Source: Candidatus Brevefilum sp. (GTDB lineage Bacteria > Chloroflexota > Anaerolineae > Anaerolineales > Anaerolineaceae). Taken from it: 6,033 nucleotides of DNA. Within the stretch, counting starts at the first letter, position 1, and each line of letters opens with the position of its first letter. This document shows positions 1-6,027 of this stretch, piece after piece. Both the position numbers and the translations under genes were made by a program. The stretch is from contig SKPR01000187.1 in assembly GCA_007119455.1 (NCBI GenBank), forward strand, positions 1 through 6,033. The letters are read 5' to 3'. The notes below the pieces were generated by a model. The model was not told the DNA's origin. It saw only the letters and a program-made list of their open reading frames with translations, and did not search any database.

Positions 1-1134
1 CACCTGCTGGATGGCGTGCATTTTGAGTCGGGCATCTGCGTCGAGGGACTTCCGCAGTGTAAACAGCTCCTGGAAGGCGGGCATGATGTCTGATTCAGGT
101 ACGCCACCGAGGGTAACCGCAGTTTCAAGGACATATAGGAGATCGTTGAAGGCCATTTCCGGGTCTGCTGAGAGAGGGTCGGACAGCAATTGGCGGATGG
201 TTTCTCCCTGTAAGGAGGTCAACCGGGCTTCTTCGTCATCCAGAAACCGGTTCAGGTCAGCCAGATCGGTTTCATCAAGTTCGATCTCTGCTGCAGACAG
301 GTTTTCGGCCAGGTGTTCGGGCGAGCTGGTGCCCGTGAGGGCACAGGCTACCTGCGGCTGAGCCAGGACCCAGGCAATGCCCATCTGCACAGATGAACAC
401 CCGTAGGCCCTGCCAAGTTCTCCCAGGTAAGCCCTGACCCGCACAGCCGATTCGTGTCGCTCACGCTGAAAGAGCGGGTCCATCCGGCGGATATCACCCT
501 CTGAGAATGGATGCTGACTGCCATAACACCCGGACAGGATGCCGCGGCCGGTCACGCTGAAGGCGATCGCGGCCAGATCGTGTTCGATGCAAACCGGCAG
601 GTGGCTGCGGCTGGCTGCGCGCGCGACCGGGCTGAGCTCCATCAACACGGAGAACAGCTCGCTCGCTTGCGCATAGTCTTCAACACGATCGGCTGGCAGG
701 TGCCCGACCCCAAAGCGGCGGATTTTTCCGGCCTGGACCAGGCCTTCCAGGGCGGTTACCGTTTCAAGGACAGGGGTGCGGGGGTCATCAAAGTGAACCT
801 GGTAGAGGTCAATCAGATCGGTGCCCAGCCGCTGCAGGCTGGCATCGCATGCCTCCCTGATCGCCCGGTCTGAGAGGTCGGGCTGACCCGACCCGGCTGG
901 TAATTTTGTCGCAATGTAAACTTCGTCTCTGAAGGGGGCCAGGATCTGACCTAAAAATTCTTCTGCAGTACCATAGCTTTCCGCAGTGTCAAAGAAGTTC
1001 ACCCCCGCTTCGTAAGCGGCGCGGATTGTGCCGGCAAAGGCTTCAACATCGACCGGGCCGTAAGCGCCGCTTAAGGCGTAACAACCCAGGCCAATGACAG
1101 AAATCCGCCAGCCCCTAATTTCGCGGTATTGCAT
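1..1134 (-). CDS. Aldo/keto reductase, 3' end beyond window, with C-terminal extension
   Basis: NAD(P)H-dependent oxidoreductase of the aldo/keto reductase superfamily, probably cytoplasmic; the substrate cannot be inferred. The frame is open from ATG at 1134 to the left edge: 378 codons, no stop seen. The catalytic tetrad is visible: Asp49 and Tyr54 in NFFDTAESYG, Lys77 in YIATKLP, His114 in LYQVHFDD. LEGLVQAGKIRRFGV (about 129-143) and TGTSSPEHLAENL (267-279) are the usual mid-barrel and C-terminal cofactor-binding motifs. The barrel should end near residue 305, yet at least 73 more residues follow (about 306-378), helix-like and unlike the family's usual 310-340 residue length. The start is supported by AAGGA seven bases upstream of ATG. 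It lies 25 bp after the M20 peptidase gene on the same strand, so co-transcription is likely. The family call is firm; the function of the extension is unknown. Confidence 0.93.
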   Translation of the reverse strand, partial: MQYREIRGWRISVIGLGCYALSGAYGPVDVEAFAGTIRAAYEAGVNFFDTAESYGTAEEFLGQILAPFRDEVYIATKLPAGSGQPDLSDRAIREACDASLQRLGTDLIDLYQVHFDDPRTPVLETVTALEGLVQAGKIRRFGVGHLPADRVEDYAQASELFSVLMELSPVARAASRSHLPVCIEHDLAAIAFSVTGRGILSGCYGSQHPFSEGDIRRMDPLFQRERHESAVRVRAYLGELGRAYGCSSVQMGIAWVLAQPQVACALTGTSSPEHLAENLSAAEIELDETDLADLNRFLDDEEARLTSLQGETIRQLLSDPLSADPEMAFNDLLYVLETAVTLGGVPESDIMPAFQELFTLRKSLDADARLKMHAIQQV

Positions 1135-1159
1135 GACTCCATCCTTCCCGGAGTTTTAT

Positions 1160-2932
1160 TTATTCAGTAGCTGTTGCCCGGGTTTCTTCCCCTGACTCCT
1201 GATCACTTTCACCGGTTTCAGCATCGGCCGACTCATCGGCCGACTCTTCGGCCGAATCCTCGTCTTGTTCTTCGGATTGTGTTTCCTCTGAGAGGGGTTC
1301 TTCATCCTGAACGTCCCCAGCGGCTTCAGCCTGTTCTTCTTCTTTCTCTTCTTCAGGGGTCGTTTCAGTCTCCGGAGCTTCCGACTCTTCAGCTTCCCCC
1401 ACTTCCGGTTCGGCCACTGCATCAACTTCTCCGGGGAGCTCCCCGATGACCTTGATGTAGTCGATGTAGAAACCCACCATGCGGGCACAGTTGTAGAAGG
1501 ACAGGCGTTCATTGACGCCATGTACGGTTTGGATATCGGCTTTACCCAGCTGGATGGGGGTGAAACGCAGCGCGTTCTGGGTGACCGGGGCATAATGGCG
1601 GGCATCCGTCCCGCCCAAAACCAGGTAGGGGGAGACCAGGATGTCAGGGAAGGTTTCTTTCACCAGATGTGAGAGCTGGATGAAGTAGGCTGATTCGGTA
1701 TCTGCGACGGGGGTGGGGTCCCAACCTGAGTTACCCTCCAGGACCTCACCTTCGTAAGGTTCGACGATGACGCGTTCGTCATTGATCCGGTCAACAACCA
1801 TTTCGTAAACGGAGGCCAGGTCGTCGCCTGGCAGGATGCGGAAGTTGACCACGGCCTCTGCTTTGGGCGGCAGGACGTTATCCTTCACACCGGCTTCGAT
1901 GATGGTCGGCGCGGTGGTGGTGCGGATGCTGGCATTAAGCATGTTCGATTCACGGAGTTTCTTCTTGAGTATGCCGCCAAACAGCCAGGTATTGGCGAAC
2001 AGCATGCGTTTTGAGAAGGGTAAAGCCGAACCCAGGTAGCTCATCAGGAATTCCACCACCTCGAGGTGGGCGGGCATCGGGTTGGCTTCCAGGCGGGCGA
2101 TGGCGCGGGAGAGGATACCGATGGCTGTTTCGGGGGCCGGCATCGAAGAATGGCCGCCATCCACCTCAACGGTCAAACGCAGGCTGAGGTAGCCTTTTTC
2201 TGAAATGCCAATCAAAGCGACCGTGTCATCCACTTCGGGGAGAAAGCCCTGGACGACGCTGCCGCCCTCATCCAGCAGGCTGCCCAACTGCACCCCGCGC
2301 TCAGACAGTAGGGCGGCTATGGCACGGGCGCCATTCTGACCGCCGATCTCTTCATCATGCCCGAAGCCGAGATAAACCGTGCGCTCAGGCTGGTAATCTT
2401 CCTTGAGCAGGTATTCAACGGCCTCAAGGATCCCGATCACACCGCACTTGATGTCGACGGTTCCCCGCCCCCAGACATAGCCATCAGCTAATTCACCACT
2501 GAAAGGCGGATGCGTCCAGCCGGCCTCATCTCGTTCATCGGCAGGGACGACGTCCAGGTGAGAGATCAGCATGATGGGCTGCAGGTCAGGGTTTTTCCCC
2601 TCCCAGGTATACAGCAGGCTGTAATCGCTGACCTTTTCCATTTTAAGCCGGGCGTGCACCTGGGGATAAAGGGTTTGAAAGAGGCGGTGCAGGCCGAGGA
2701 AGGCGTTGGGGTCCATCTTTTCCGGATCATGATAGGAGATGGTCTTATACTGGACGGCCAGCCCCAGCCGTTCGGCAACGGATTTGCCATCGACGGTGAC
2801 AAATTCACGGGGTTTGACTTTTTTCTGCGCTGGTGAAAATAAGGCGGTTTTTAAAATAATAAATCCAGCCAGGAATAAGATCAGCACCCCCAGCCCGATT
2901 GCCAGAGAGATCAGCAAGGTTTCGATATTCAT
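1160..2932 (-). CDS. Membrane-anchored M20 metallopeptidase (PM20D1/carboxypeptidase S type) with acidic tail
   Basis: Dinuclear-zinc amidohydrolase of family M20, 590 residues. Relatives of the PM20D1/CPS1 branch hydrolyse (or form) N-acyl amino acids or remove C-terminal residues from small peptides; the substrate here is unknown. Residues 5-28 form one hydrophobic segment, followed by a basic stretch (KKVK, 37-40). The M20 residues are all present: His125 and Asp127 in SHLDVVP, bridging Asp160 in GRGTVD, Glu194/Glu195 in HDEEIGG, Asp221 in LLDEGG, His261 in GGHSSMP of the lid domain, and His471 in VHGVNE. The catalytic part ends near residue 500. Residues 501-590 are a low-complexity tail with 32 Glu and 8 Asp but only 2 basic residues. 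The start is supported by AGGAG four bases before the ATG. The positive charges after the membrane segment would favour a cytoplasmic catalytic domain, whereas animal PM20D1 is secreted; this topology is inference. Confidence 0.94.
   Translation of the reverse strand: MNIETLLISLAIGLGVLILFLAGFIILKTALFSPAQKKVKPREFVTVDGKSVAERLGLAVQYKTISYHDPEKMDPNAFLGLHRLFQTLYPQVHARLKMEKVSDYSLLYTWEGKNPDLQPIMLISHLDVVPADERDEAGWTHPPFSGELADGYVWGRGTVDIKCGVIGILEAVEYLLKEDYQPERTVYLGFGHDEEIGGQNGARAIAALLSERGVQLGSLLDEGGSVVQGFLPEVDDTVALIGISEKGYLSLRLTVEVDGGHSSMPAPETAIGILSRAIARLEANPMPAHLEVVEFLMSYLGSALPFSKRMLFANTWLFGGILKKKLRESNMLNASIRTTTAPTIIEAGVKDNVLPPKAEAVVNFRILPGDDLASVYEMVVDRINDERVIVEPYEGEVLEGNSGWDPTPVADTESAYFIQLSHLVKETFPDILVSPYLVLGGTDARHYAPVTQNALRFTPIQLGKADIQTVHGVNERLSFYNCARMVGFYIDYIKVIGELPGEVDAVAEPEVGEAEESEAPETETTPEEEKEEEQAEAAGDVQDEEPLSEETQSEEQDEDSAEESADESADAETGESDQESGEETRATATE
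1222..1257 (-). repeat. Three 12-bp tandem units in the M20 acidic tail
   Basis: On the plus strand two identical copies of catcggccgact (1222-1233, 1234-1245) are followed by a diverged copy, cttcggccgaat (1246-1257). The units are in frame and encode the Ser-Ala-Asp/Glu-Glu pattern near residues 559-570 of the M20 protein. Unit length is a multiple of three, so copy changes alter only the tail length. This looks like replication slippage within low-complexity coding DNA. Confidence 0.85.
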
Positions 2933-2962
2933 GGTTCTCCTATCTTGATATATGCGACTTCA

Positions 2963-2993
2963 ATGATAACGTATGGATGATTTTCAGCGTCAA
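2963..2993 (-). promoter_or_regulatory. Candidate promoter of the M20 gene
   Basis: On the minus strand TTGACG (2993-2988, five of six to the -35 consensus) is followed after 19 bp by TATCAT (2968-2963, five of six to the -10 consensus). Transcription would start near 2956, giving a leader of about 24 nt that contains the AGGAG ribosome site. The 19 bp spacer is longer than the ideal 17. If real, the M20 and reductase genes can be expressed separately from the upstream membrane-protein gene. Confidence 0.4.
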
Positions 2994-2998
2994 GCAGG

Positions 2999-3023
2999 AC
3001 AGGGGCAGGATAACCTTCCCTGT
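2999..3023 (-). other. Stem-loop between the YcxB-like and M20 genes
   Basis: On the minus strand ACAGGG (3023-3018) pairs with CCCTGT (3004-2999), and an inner AGG/CCT pairing closes a TTAT loop, making a 25-nt hairpin starting 10 bases past the stop codon of the membrane-protein gene. No run of T follows, so it is not a classic intrinsic terminator. It could pause polymerase, stabilise the upstream mRNA end, or be chance. Confidence 0.35.
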
Positions 3024-3032
3024 TGATGACTA

Positions 3033-3554
3033 TTATATCACCGGGATCGATTTTTGCTCCAGAAATTGCTGCAAAGCTTCTTCGGAATTTTCGTCATCAA
3101 AAGCCCGCCGGGGGATAAAGGGGTAGATGCGATCTTCATGGGTATAAATGAATAAGTAGAAATCGGATGTTTTAATCACCCGTTCAAACCCGTCCCAATC
3201 GAGTTCTGTGACCTGATCGCCGACCTGCATGTGGAGGTGGTCATCCGAAAGGGTTATTTTACGCGGCGACTTCAGAGACTCTCTTGTTTTGTAAACCCGC
3301 CCAAGCTGCCAGGGAATGATGACCAAAAAATACAATACAAAGAAGGAACCCGCCAGGAGCACAGCCAGGGCTACGTTTCCCCACACGCCAGCGCCCAGCC
3401 CGGGCACAAGCAAGATGATGGACGAGATCAGGATCGCCAGGAAGATGATCACAGCCATGATCCGAAAGTAGGTCGTCTTCAGGGCCAGGGTCCGTGAGGC
3501 TTTGAGATAGTCTTCTTTTTCAGGGATGTAGTTGAAGTTAAGGGTTTTTGGCAT
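3033..3554 (-). CDS. YcxB-like two-pass membrane protein
   Basis: A 173-residue protein of unknown function resembling the YcxB family. Two hydrophobic segments are clear, about residues 31-52 and 60-83, separated by a short Gly-rich turn, so both termini should lie on the same side, probably cytoplasmic. The C-terminal part (about 98-165) shows the YcxB-like pattern: beta-rich sequence with a Trp-centred LDWDGFERV (118-126), then DFYLFIY (131-137) and FIPRRAF (146-152), followed by an acidic helix. The start is set by GGAG (3565-3562) seven bases before ATG, and the gene ends with TAA. It is the first gene of the leftward group after a divergent intergenic region; 100 bp separate it from the M20 gene. 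The family call rests on recognised pattern, not an alignment. No catalytic residues are evident, so a membrane-linked sensing or structural role is possible but not shown. Confidence 0.8.
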   Translation of the reverse strand: MPKTLNFNYIPEKEDYLKASRTLALKTTYFRIMAVIIFLAILISSIILLVPGLGAGVWGNVALAVLLAGSFFVLYFLVIIPWQLGRVYKTRESLKSPRKITLSDDHLHMQVGDQVTELDWDGFERVIKTSDFYLFIYTHEDRIYPFIPRRAFDDENSEEALQQFLEQKSIPVI

Positions 3555-3579
3555 CGTATTTCTCCGGAGGTGCAGATAT

Positions 3580-3588
3580 ATTTTACCA
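3580..3588 (-). promoter_or_regulatory. Candidate extended -10 for the YcxB-like gene
   Basis: The minus strand reads TGGTAAAAT (3588-3580), a TGn element joined to TAAAAT (five of six to TATAAT). A start near 3573 would give a leader of about 19 nt including the GGAG ribosome site at 3565-3562. No convincing -35 hexamer is visible, which extended -10 promoters tolerate. Assigned by eye. Confidence 0.35.
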
Positions 3589-3655
3589 TTGGGATGCGTT
3601 GGTGGATGATGATTGGGATTAAGTATCAGGTCTTGGGTAGCACGTATTCGGAATT

Positions 3656-3669
3656 GAAGCTCGCGCTTC
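3656..3669. repeat. GAAGC/GCTTC inverted repeat in the divergent intergenic region
   Basis: GAAGC (3656-3660) and GCTTC (3665-3669) flank TCGC, a compact near-palindrome roughly central in the 244 bp between two divergent genes. No T-run follows on either strand. It could be an operator for one or both promoters, the core of a small dispersed intergenic repeat, or chance. The rest of 3555-3798 shows only the promoter-like elements listed and a weak 44-codon reading frame. Confidence 0.35.
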
Positions 3670-3754
3670 CGTGACTGAACTTTGAAGGCAAATCAAGATG
3701 GGGGAACAAAGCAGGTACTGATCTCGATGCTATTAAAAGAACGCTCCCCAGGTA

Positions 3755-3763
3755 TGGCATAAT
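3755..3763 (+). promoter_or_regulatory. Candidate extended -10 for the DUF4261-like gene
   Basis: TGGCATAAT combines a TGn element with CATAAT (five of six to TATAAT). Transcription would begin near 3770, about 28 nt before the ATG at 3799. No good -35 hexamer is seen at 16-18 bp. It is the same extended -10 style as the candidate facing the opposite way in this region. Confidence 0.38.
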
Positions 3764-3798
3764 TAAGTCAGGTTCACCAGAGATAAGGCCATGCAATC

Positions 3799-4665
3799 AT
3801 GCCCGAAACCATCCAAAAACCACACGAATTCACCCCATTCATCCACCTGGTCTATTCAACGGCTGAAATACCGCTGCCCACACCAGATCGGATCCGGGAG
3901 GGGTTAGCGGCGGTGGATGATCGCTGGGGTCCATCTGGCATCCATCTCGATTTCGAGCAACCGGATGGTCTTCAGGTCTCAGGTCTGGCAGGCTTCGGTG
4001 ACCACCACGTCCAGGTTTCCGGGCTGCCGGCACCCCTGCCTTCGACCGTGATAGACCGAACCGTGTATGTTTCTCGCTGGCAGCCGCAGTTCAAAGCGGC
4101 CATCCGTCAGCACCGCTCGACCCTCAGCCTGGTTTACCTTGGCGACCATCCAGACCCTGTCGAGAAGATGATCGCCCTCTACGGACTGGCCCGCAGTTTC
4201 CAGGATGAAAATTTGCTGGGCTTGATTAATGAACAGGCCTGGACGGCCCATCCCCCGGCCAGTTACCTGGCGCCTGCCGCCATCACTGCCTTCCGCCAGA
4301 CGTTCCCCTTTGACGTATGGGTGGGTTACATCCGGTTTTTTATTGATGACGATCATTTCTGGCTGGCCACCAAGGGGCATCATATTTTTGATGTTCCTGA
4401 CCTGGCGTATCTGATGAGCCCCGCTGAAGATGAGGGCGCGATCATCCAGACCATGGCCAATATTTTTTATTATATCTATGAAGATGATGGGACGGTCACT
4501 GCTGGCGACACCCTGGAGATCGGCGAAAAGGGTCCGCGTCCCACTGGTGAGCGGCCCACAAGTGAGCGGCCTACAGGTAGGCTTTGGCGGTTCGGACCGG
4601 TGACCGAAGAAGAAGTCCCCTTAATCGGACCGTCCGGCACGCTGGTGATTGAAAAGTCCGGTTAA
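3799..4665 (+). CDS. DUF4261-like protein of unknown function
   Basis: A soluble 288-residue protein; no signal peptide or membrane segment is seen. The C-terminal part (about 168-242) fits the DUF4261 pattern: FPFDVWVGYIRFF (169-181), a FWLATKG segment (187-193), FDVPDLAYL (197-205), a hydrophobic helix, then AGDTLEIG (235-242). The N-terminal two thirds, with VYVSRW (89-94) and a Leu/Ala-rich helix near 121-133, resembles the region that usually precedes this domain but has no motif of known chemistry. After GDT an insert of three RPTGE-type repeats (247-261) precedes a final strand, LWRFGPV. An in-frame TAA at 3784 makes ATG 3799 the first possible ATG; its ribosome site is weak (AAGG ten bases upstream). 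It is the only plus-strand gene here, divergent from the YcxB-like gene and convergent with the phosphatase. No function can be assigned. Confidence 0.85.
   Translation: MPETIQKPHEFTPFIHLVYSTAEIPLPTPDRIREGLAAVDDRWGPSGIHLDFEQPDGLQVSGLAGFGDHHVQVSGLPAPLPSTVIDRTVYVSRWQPQFKAAIRQHRSTLSLVYLGDHPDPVEKMIALYGLARSFQDENLLGLINEQAWTAHPPASYLAPAAITAFRQTFPFDVWVGYIRFFIDDDHFWLATKGHHIFDVPDLAYLMSPAEDEGAIIQTMANIFYYIYEDDGTVTAGDTLEIGEKGPRPTGERPTSERPTGRLWRFGPVTEEEVPLIGPSGTLVIEKSG
4537..4581 (+). repeat. Three 15-bp tandem units in the DUF4261-like gene
   Basis: Three in-frame 15-bp units (4537-4551, 4552-4566, 4567-4581) encode RPTGE, RPTSE and RPTGR at residues 247-261. They differ at several synonymous sites, so the expansion is not recent. 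They form a hydrophilic loop near the C-terminus and should change loop length without breaking the frame. Confidence 0.85.
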
Positions 4666-4669
4666 TCCT

Positions 4670-4687
4670 GGTCGCTTAATCACGACC
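4670..4687. terminator. Weak hairpin at the convergent gene junction
   Basis: GGTCG (4670-4674) pairs with CGACC (4683-4687) around an 8-nt loop. It covers most of the 10-bp gap between the two convergent genes and the stop codon of the minus-strand gene. The stem is short and no U-rich tract follows on either strand, so an intrinsic bidirectional terminator is only a possibility. Its position is the main argument for it. Confidence 0.25.
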
Positions 4688-5179
4688 CGCTGAAAAATCA
4701 AAATTGAGAACAAAACGGTATTGCTGCTGGTTTTCTACCGCGTGGGGGACATATTGCCGGACCCAGTCGATTGCTTCCTCCCCCGATTTGTTGAAGACAA
4801 CCTTTGCCAGGCAGGCCAGGAAGGTGCCGGTGCGACCGATCCCGGCGTGACAATGGGCCACGATGGTTTTTCCTGCCCTGGACGCCTCCAGAACCCGGGA
4901 AATGGCATGTTGAAGGTCTTGAGACGAAGGGGCTGAAAAATCCGGCACCGGGGTGTGGATAACATCGAATCCCCGCGCCTGGTAGAGCGCCCGCAGGTTG
5001 TGACCGGTCAGGCGTCTGGCTTCCGCGTCCGGCGTCAGCATCAGCACCACATCCACCCCCGCCGCTTCGTAGGTGGAAAGCAGCTTCCCTTCCGGGTCGA
5101 ATAACGGGCTCGACGGCATTGGGCTGCGGTAGATTGTGCCGGGTAAATCATAGGGCAGATGTGTCAGTTGGTCAGTCAT
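4676..5179 (-). CDS. Cysteine-dependent phosphatase, dual-specificity/PTP type
   Basis: A 167-residue soluble protein with the fold signature of small cysteine phosphatases. The P-loop VAHCHAGIGRTGT (107-119) matches HCxxGxxRT, giving nucleophile Cys110 and phosphate-binding Arg116. Asp80 in PVPDFSAPS is the expected general acid, and the ENQQQYRFV segment (149-157) recalls the Gln-containing loop that positions water for hydrolysis of the phosphocysteine. The N-terminus (IYRSPMP, 16-22) resembles the opening strand of bacterial and KAP-like members. The family dephosphorylates Tyr/Ser/Thr or non-protein phosphates, and this sequence does not decide which. Its ATG overlaps the stop of the preceding gene as ATGA, and no strong ribosome site lies upstream, so translation is probably coupled to that gene. 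All key residues are intact, so an active enzyme is expected. Confidence 0.92.
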   Translation of the reverse strand: MTDQLTHLPYDLPGTIYRSPMPSSPLFDPEGKLLSTYEAAGVDVVLMLTPDAEARRLTGHNLRALYQARGFDVIHTPVPDFSAPSSQDLQHAISRVLEASRAGKTIVAHCHAGIGRTGTFLACLAKVVFNKSGEEAIDWVRQYVPHAVENQQQYRFVLNFDFSAGRD

Positions 5180-5991
5180 GCATCCGCACTTTCATAACTT
5201 GATCTTAAGTCAGCATTATCCGGCTCAAACCGGAATTCGGGTTTGCCACCTGGTAAGAAAAATCGACCGCGCGCATCCTTCTCTAACCGCGAAACCGAAA
5301 CAACAGCATCCAGGTTCAACGGGCCGTAAATATGCGGGAAGCGTTCCGAACTCCCGGGTGCCTGTTCGAAATAAAGTTCCGTGTTCAACCGCCGGATGGC
5401 AATGCACAGAACCAGCAGGTCGTCCAGGTGAGTGTAAAAGCTATCGGCAACCGTCAGTACCTGTTCGATCAGCGAACAGTGGATAAAACCCTCTGTCGCC
5501 AGGCTATCCGGCCGATACAGGCCTGCTTCCTGGGCCGCTTCCCAATCCACGCGCGGGAGGATGTGATAGACCAGGTGATCAAAGGCCATAAAGGTCAATG
5601 CGTAAGCGGCCATGCCATCCAGGTCTCGGCGCGGCCAGAAATAAAATTTCCACATGTCTGCCAGAAAATCAAAGTCAGGCGGTTGAATATCGACGGGGTA
5701 CTGGTGCAGTTCCCGGATGAAACCATCGTTTGAATGGACGAAAAGGCCATGCCGGTCGCCAATCACCATTTCCAAAAAACGGGCCATCAGCTCGTCCACT
5801 GCGGTATGAGCCTGTCCTTCCAGCGTTCTGACCCAGGGGACGGCATGGGCAACTGCTGCATGGCAGGCTTCATGAAAGAAAACGTGCTCGATTTCAGACC
5901 GGCTGTCGTCAAAATCTTCATCGGTCAGCTTGATTGAGAGGTCTGTTTCGATGTGGGTTTTGATCTGGTTTAAATCATCCAATAGGGTCAT
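5176..5991 (-). CDS. HExxH-motif domain fused to DUF952 domain
   Basis: A 271-residue soluble protein in two parts. The N-terminal segment (about 1-135) contains FFHEACHAAVAHAV: H40-E41-A-C-H44 is a zincin-type HExxH motif, and Glu67 or Glu74 in VDELMARFLE could be the third zinc ligand. The C-terminal part (about 141-245) is a recognisable DUF952 domain: VYHILPRVDW (141-150), LATEGFIHCS (164-173), FPHIYGPLNLDAVV (218-231) and the closing GRFFLP. DUF952 proteins are normally free-standing and about 110 residues long, so the fusion is unusual. The YH...GFIHCS pattern recalls the ADP-ribosyltransferase/KptA fold, but that link is from memory of the family and unproven here. The start is supported by GGAG five bases upstream, with TATAAT further upstream. 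It is the first gene of a coupled pair with the phosphatase. DUF952 is confident; protease activity is speculative. Confidence 0.88.
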   Translation of the reverse strand: MTLLDDLNQIKTHIETDLSIKLTDEDFDDSRSEIEHVFFHEACHAAVAHAVPWVRTLEGQAHTAVDELMARFLEMVIGDRHGLFVHSNDGFIRELHQYPVDIQPPDFDFLADMWKFYFWPRRDLDGMAAYALTFMAFDHLVYHILPRVDWEAAQEAGLYRPDSLATEGFIHCSLIEQVLTVADSFYTHLDDLLVLCIAIRRLNTELYFEQAPGSSERFPHIYGPLNLDAVVSVSRLEKDARGRFFLPGGKPEFRFEPDNADLRSSYESADA

Positions 5992-6021
5992 CGTTGCTCC
6001 AGGTTACGCTTGTCCTCTGAA

Positions 6022-6027
6022 ATTATA
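6022..6027 (-). promoter_or_regulatory. Consensus -10 box before the HExxH-DUF952 gene
   Basis: The minus strand carries a perfect TATAAT at 6027-6022, 30 bp before the ATG at 5991. Transcription would start near 6015, with a leader of about 24 nt carrying the GGAG ribosome site at 6000-5997. The -35 region lies at or beyond the window edge and cannot be judged. It suggests that this gene begins the two-gene unit. Confidence 0.5.

Noticed and set aside
11..873. Two plus-strand reading frames (11-361 and 511-873)
   Set aside because: Both lie antisense to the aldo/keto reductase, whose motifs are continuous across them. Their translations are low-complexity or motif-free.
1222..1257. Short direct repeats as a CRISPR array
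   Set aside because: The units are 12 bp, adjacent without spacers, in frame inside a coding region, and have no cas genes nearby.
1334..1354. 21-nt pure pyrimidine run as a possible triplex or regulatory element
   Set aside because: It is explained by consecutive Glu/Lys codons on the coding (minus) strand of the acidic tail.
1156..1605. Lys/Pro/Arg-rich minus-strand frame, and a Pro/Leu-rich plus-strand frame at 1174-1449
   Set aside because: These are other-frame readings of the Glu-rich tail of the M20 gene. GAA/GAG-rich DNA gives Lys/Arg-rich or Leu/Pro-rich peptides automatically.
3626..3760. 44-codon minus-strand frame in the divergent intergenic region
   Set aside because: It starts at an ATG without a ribosome site, its sequence is Ser-rich with no recognised domain, and it overlaps the promoter-like elements. 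It may be translated repeat DNA; not supported as a gene.
3979..4383. 134-codon minus-strand frame opposite the DUF4261-like gene
   Set aside because: The plus-strand frame has the recognisable domain pattern and full length; the antisense frame shows no motif.
5332..5937. Plus-strand frames at 5332-5733 and 5734-5937
   Set aside because: Antisense to the HExxH-DUF952 gene, whose conserved motifs run through the same region. Neither translation has a domain signature.
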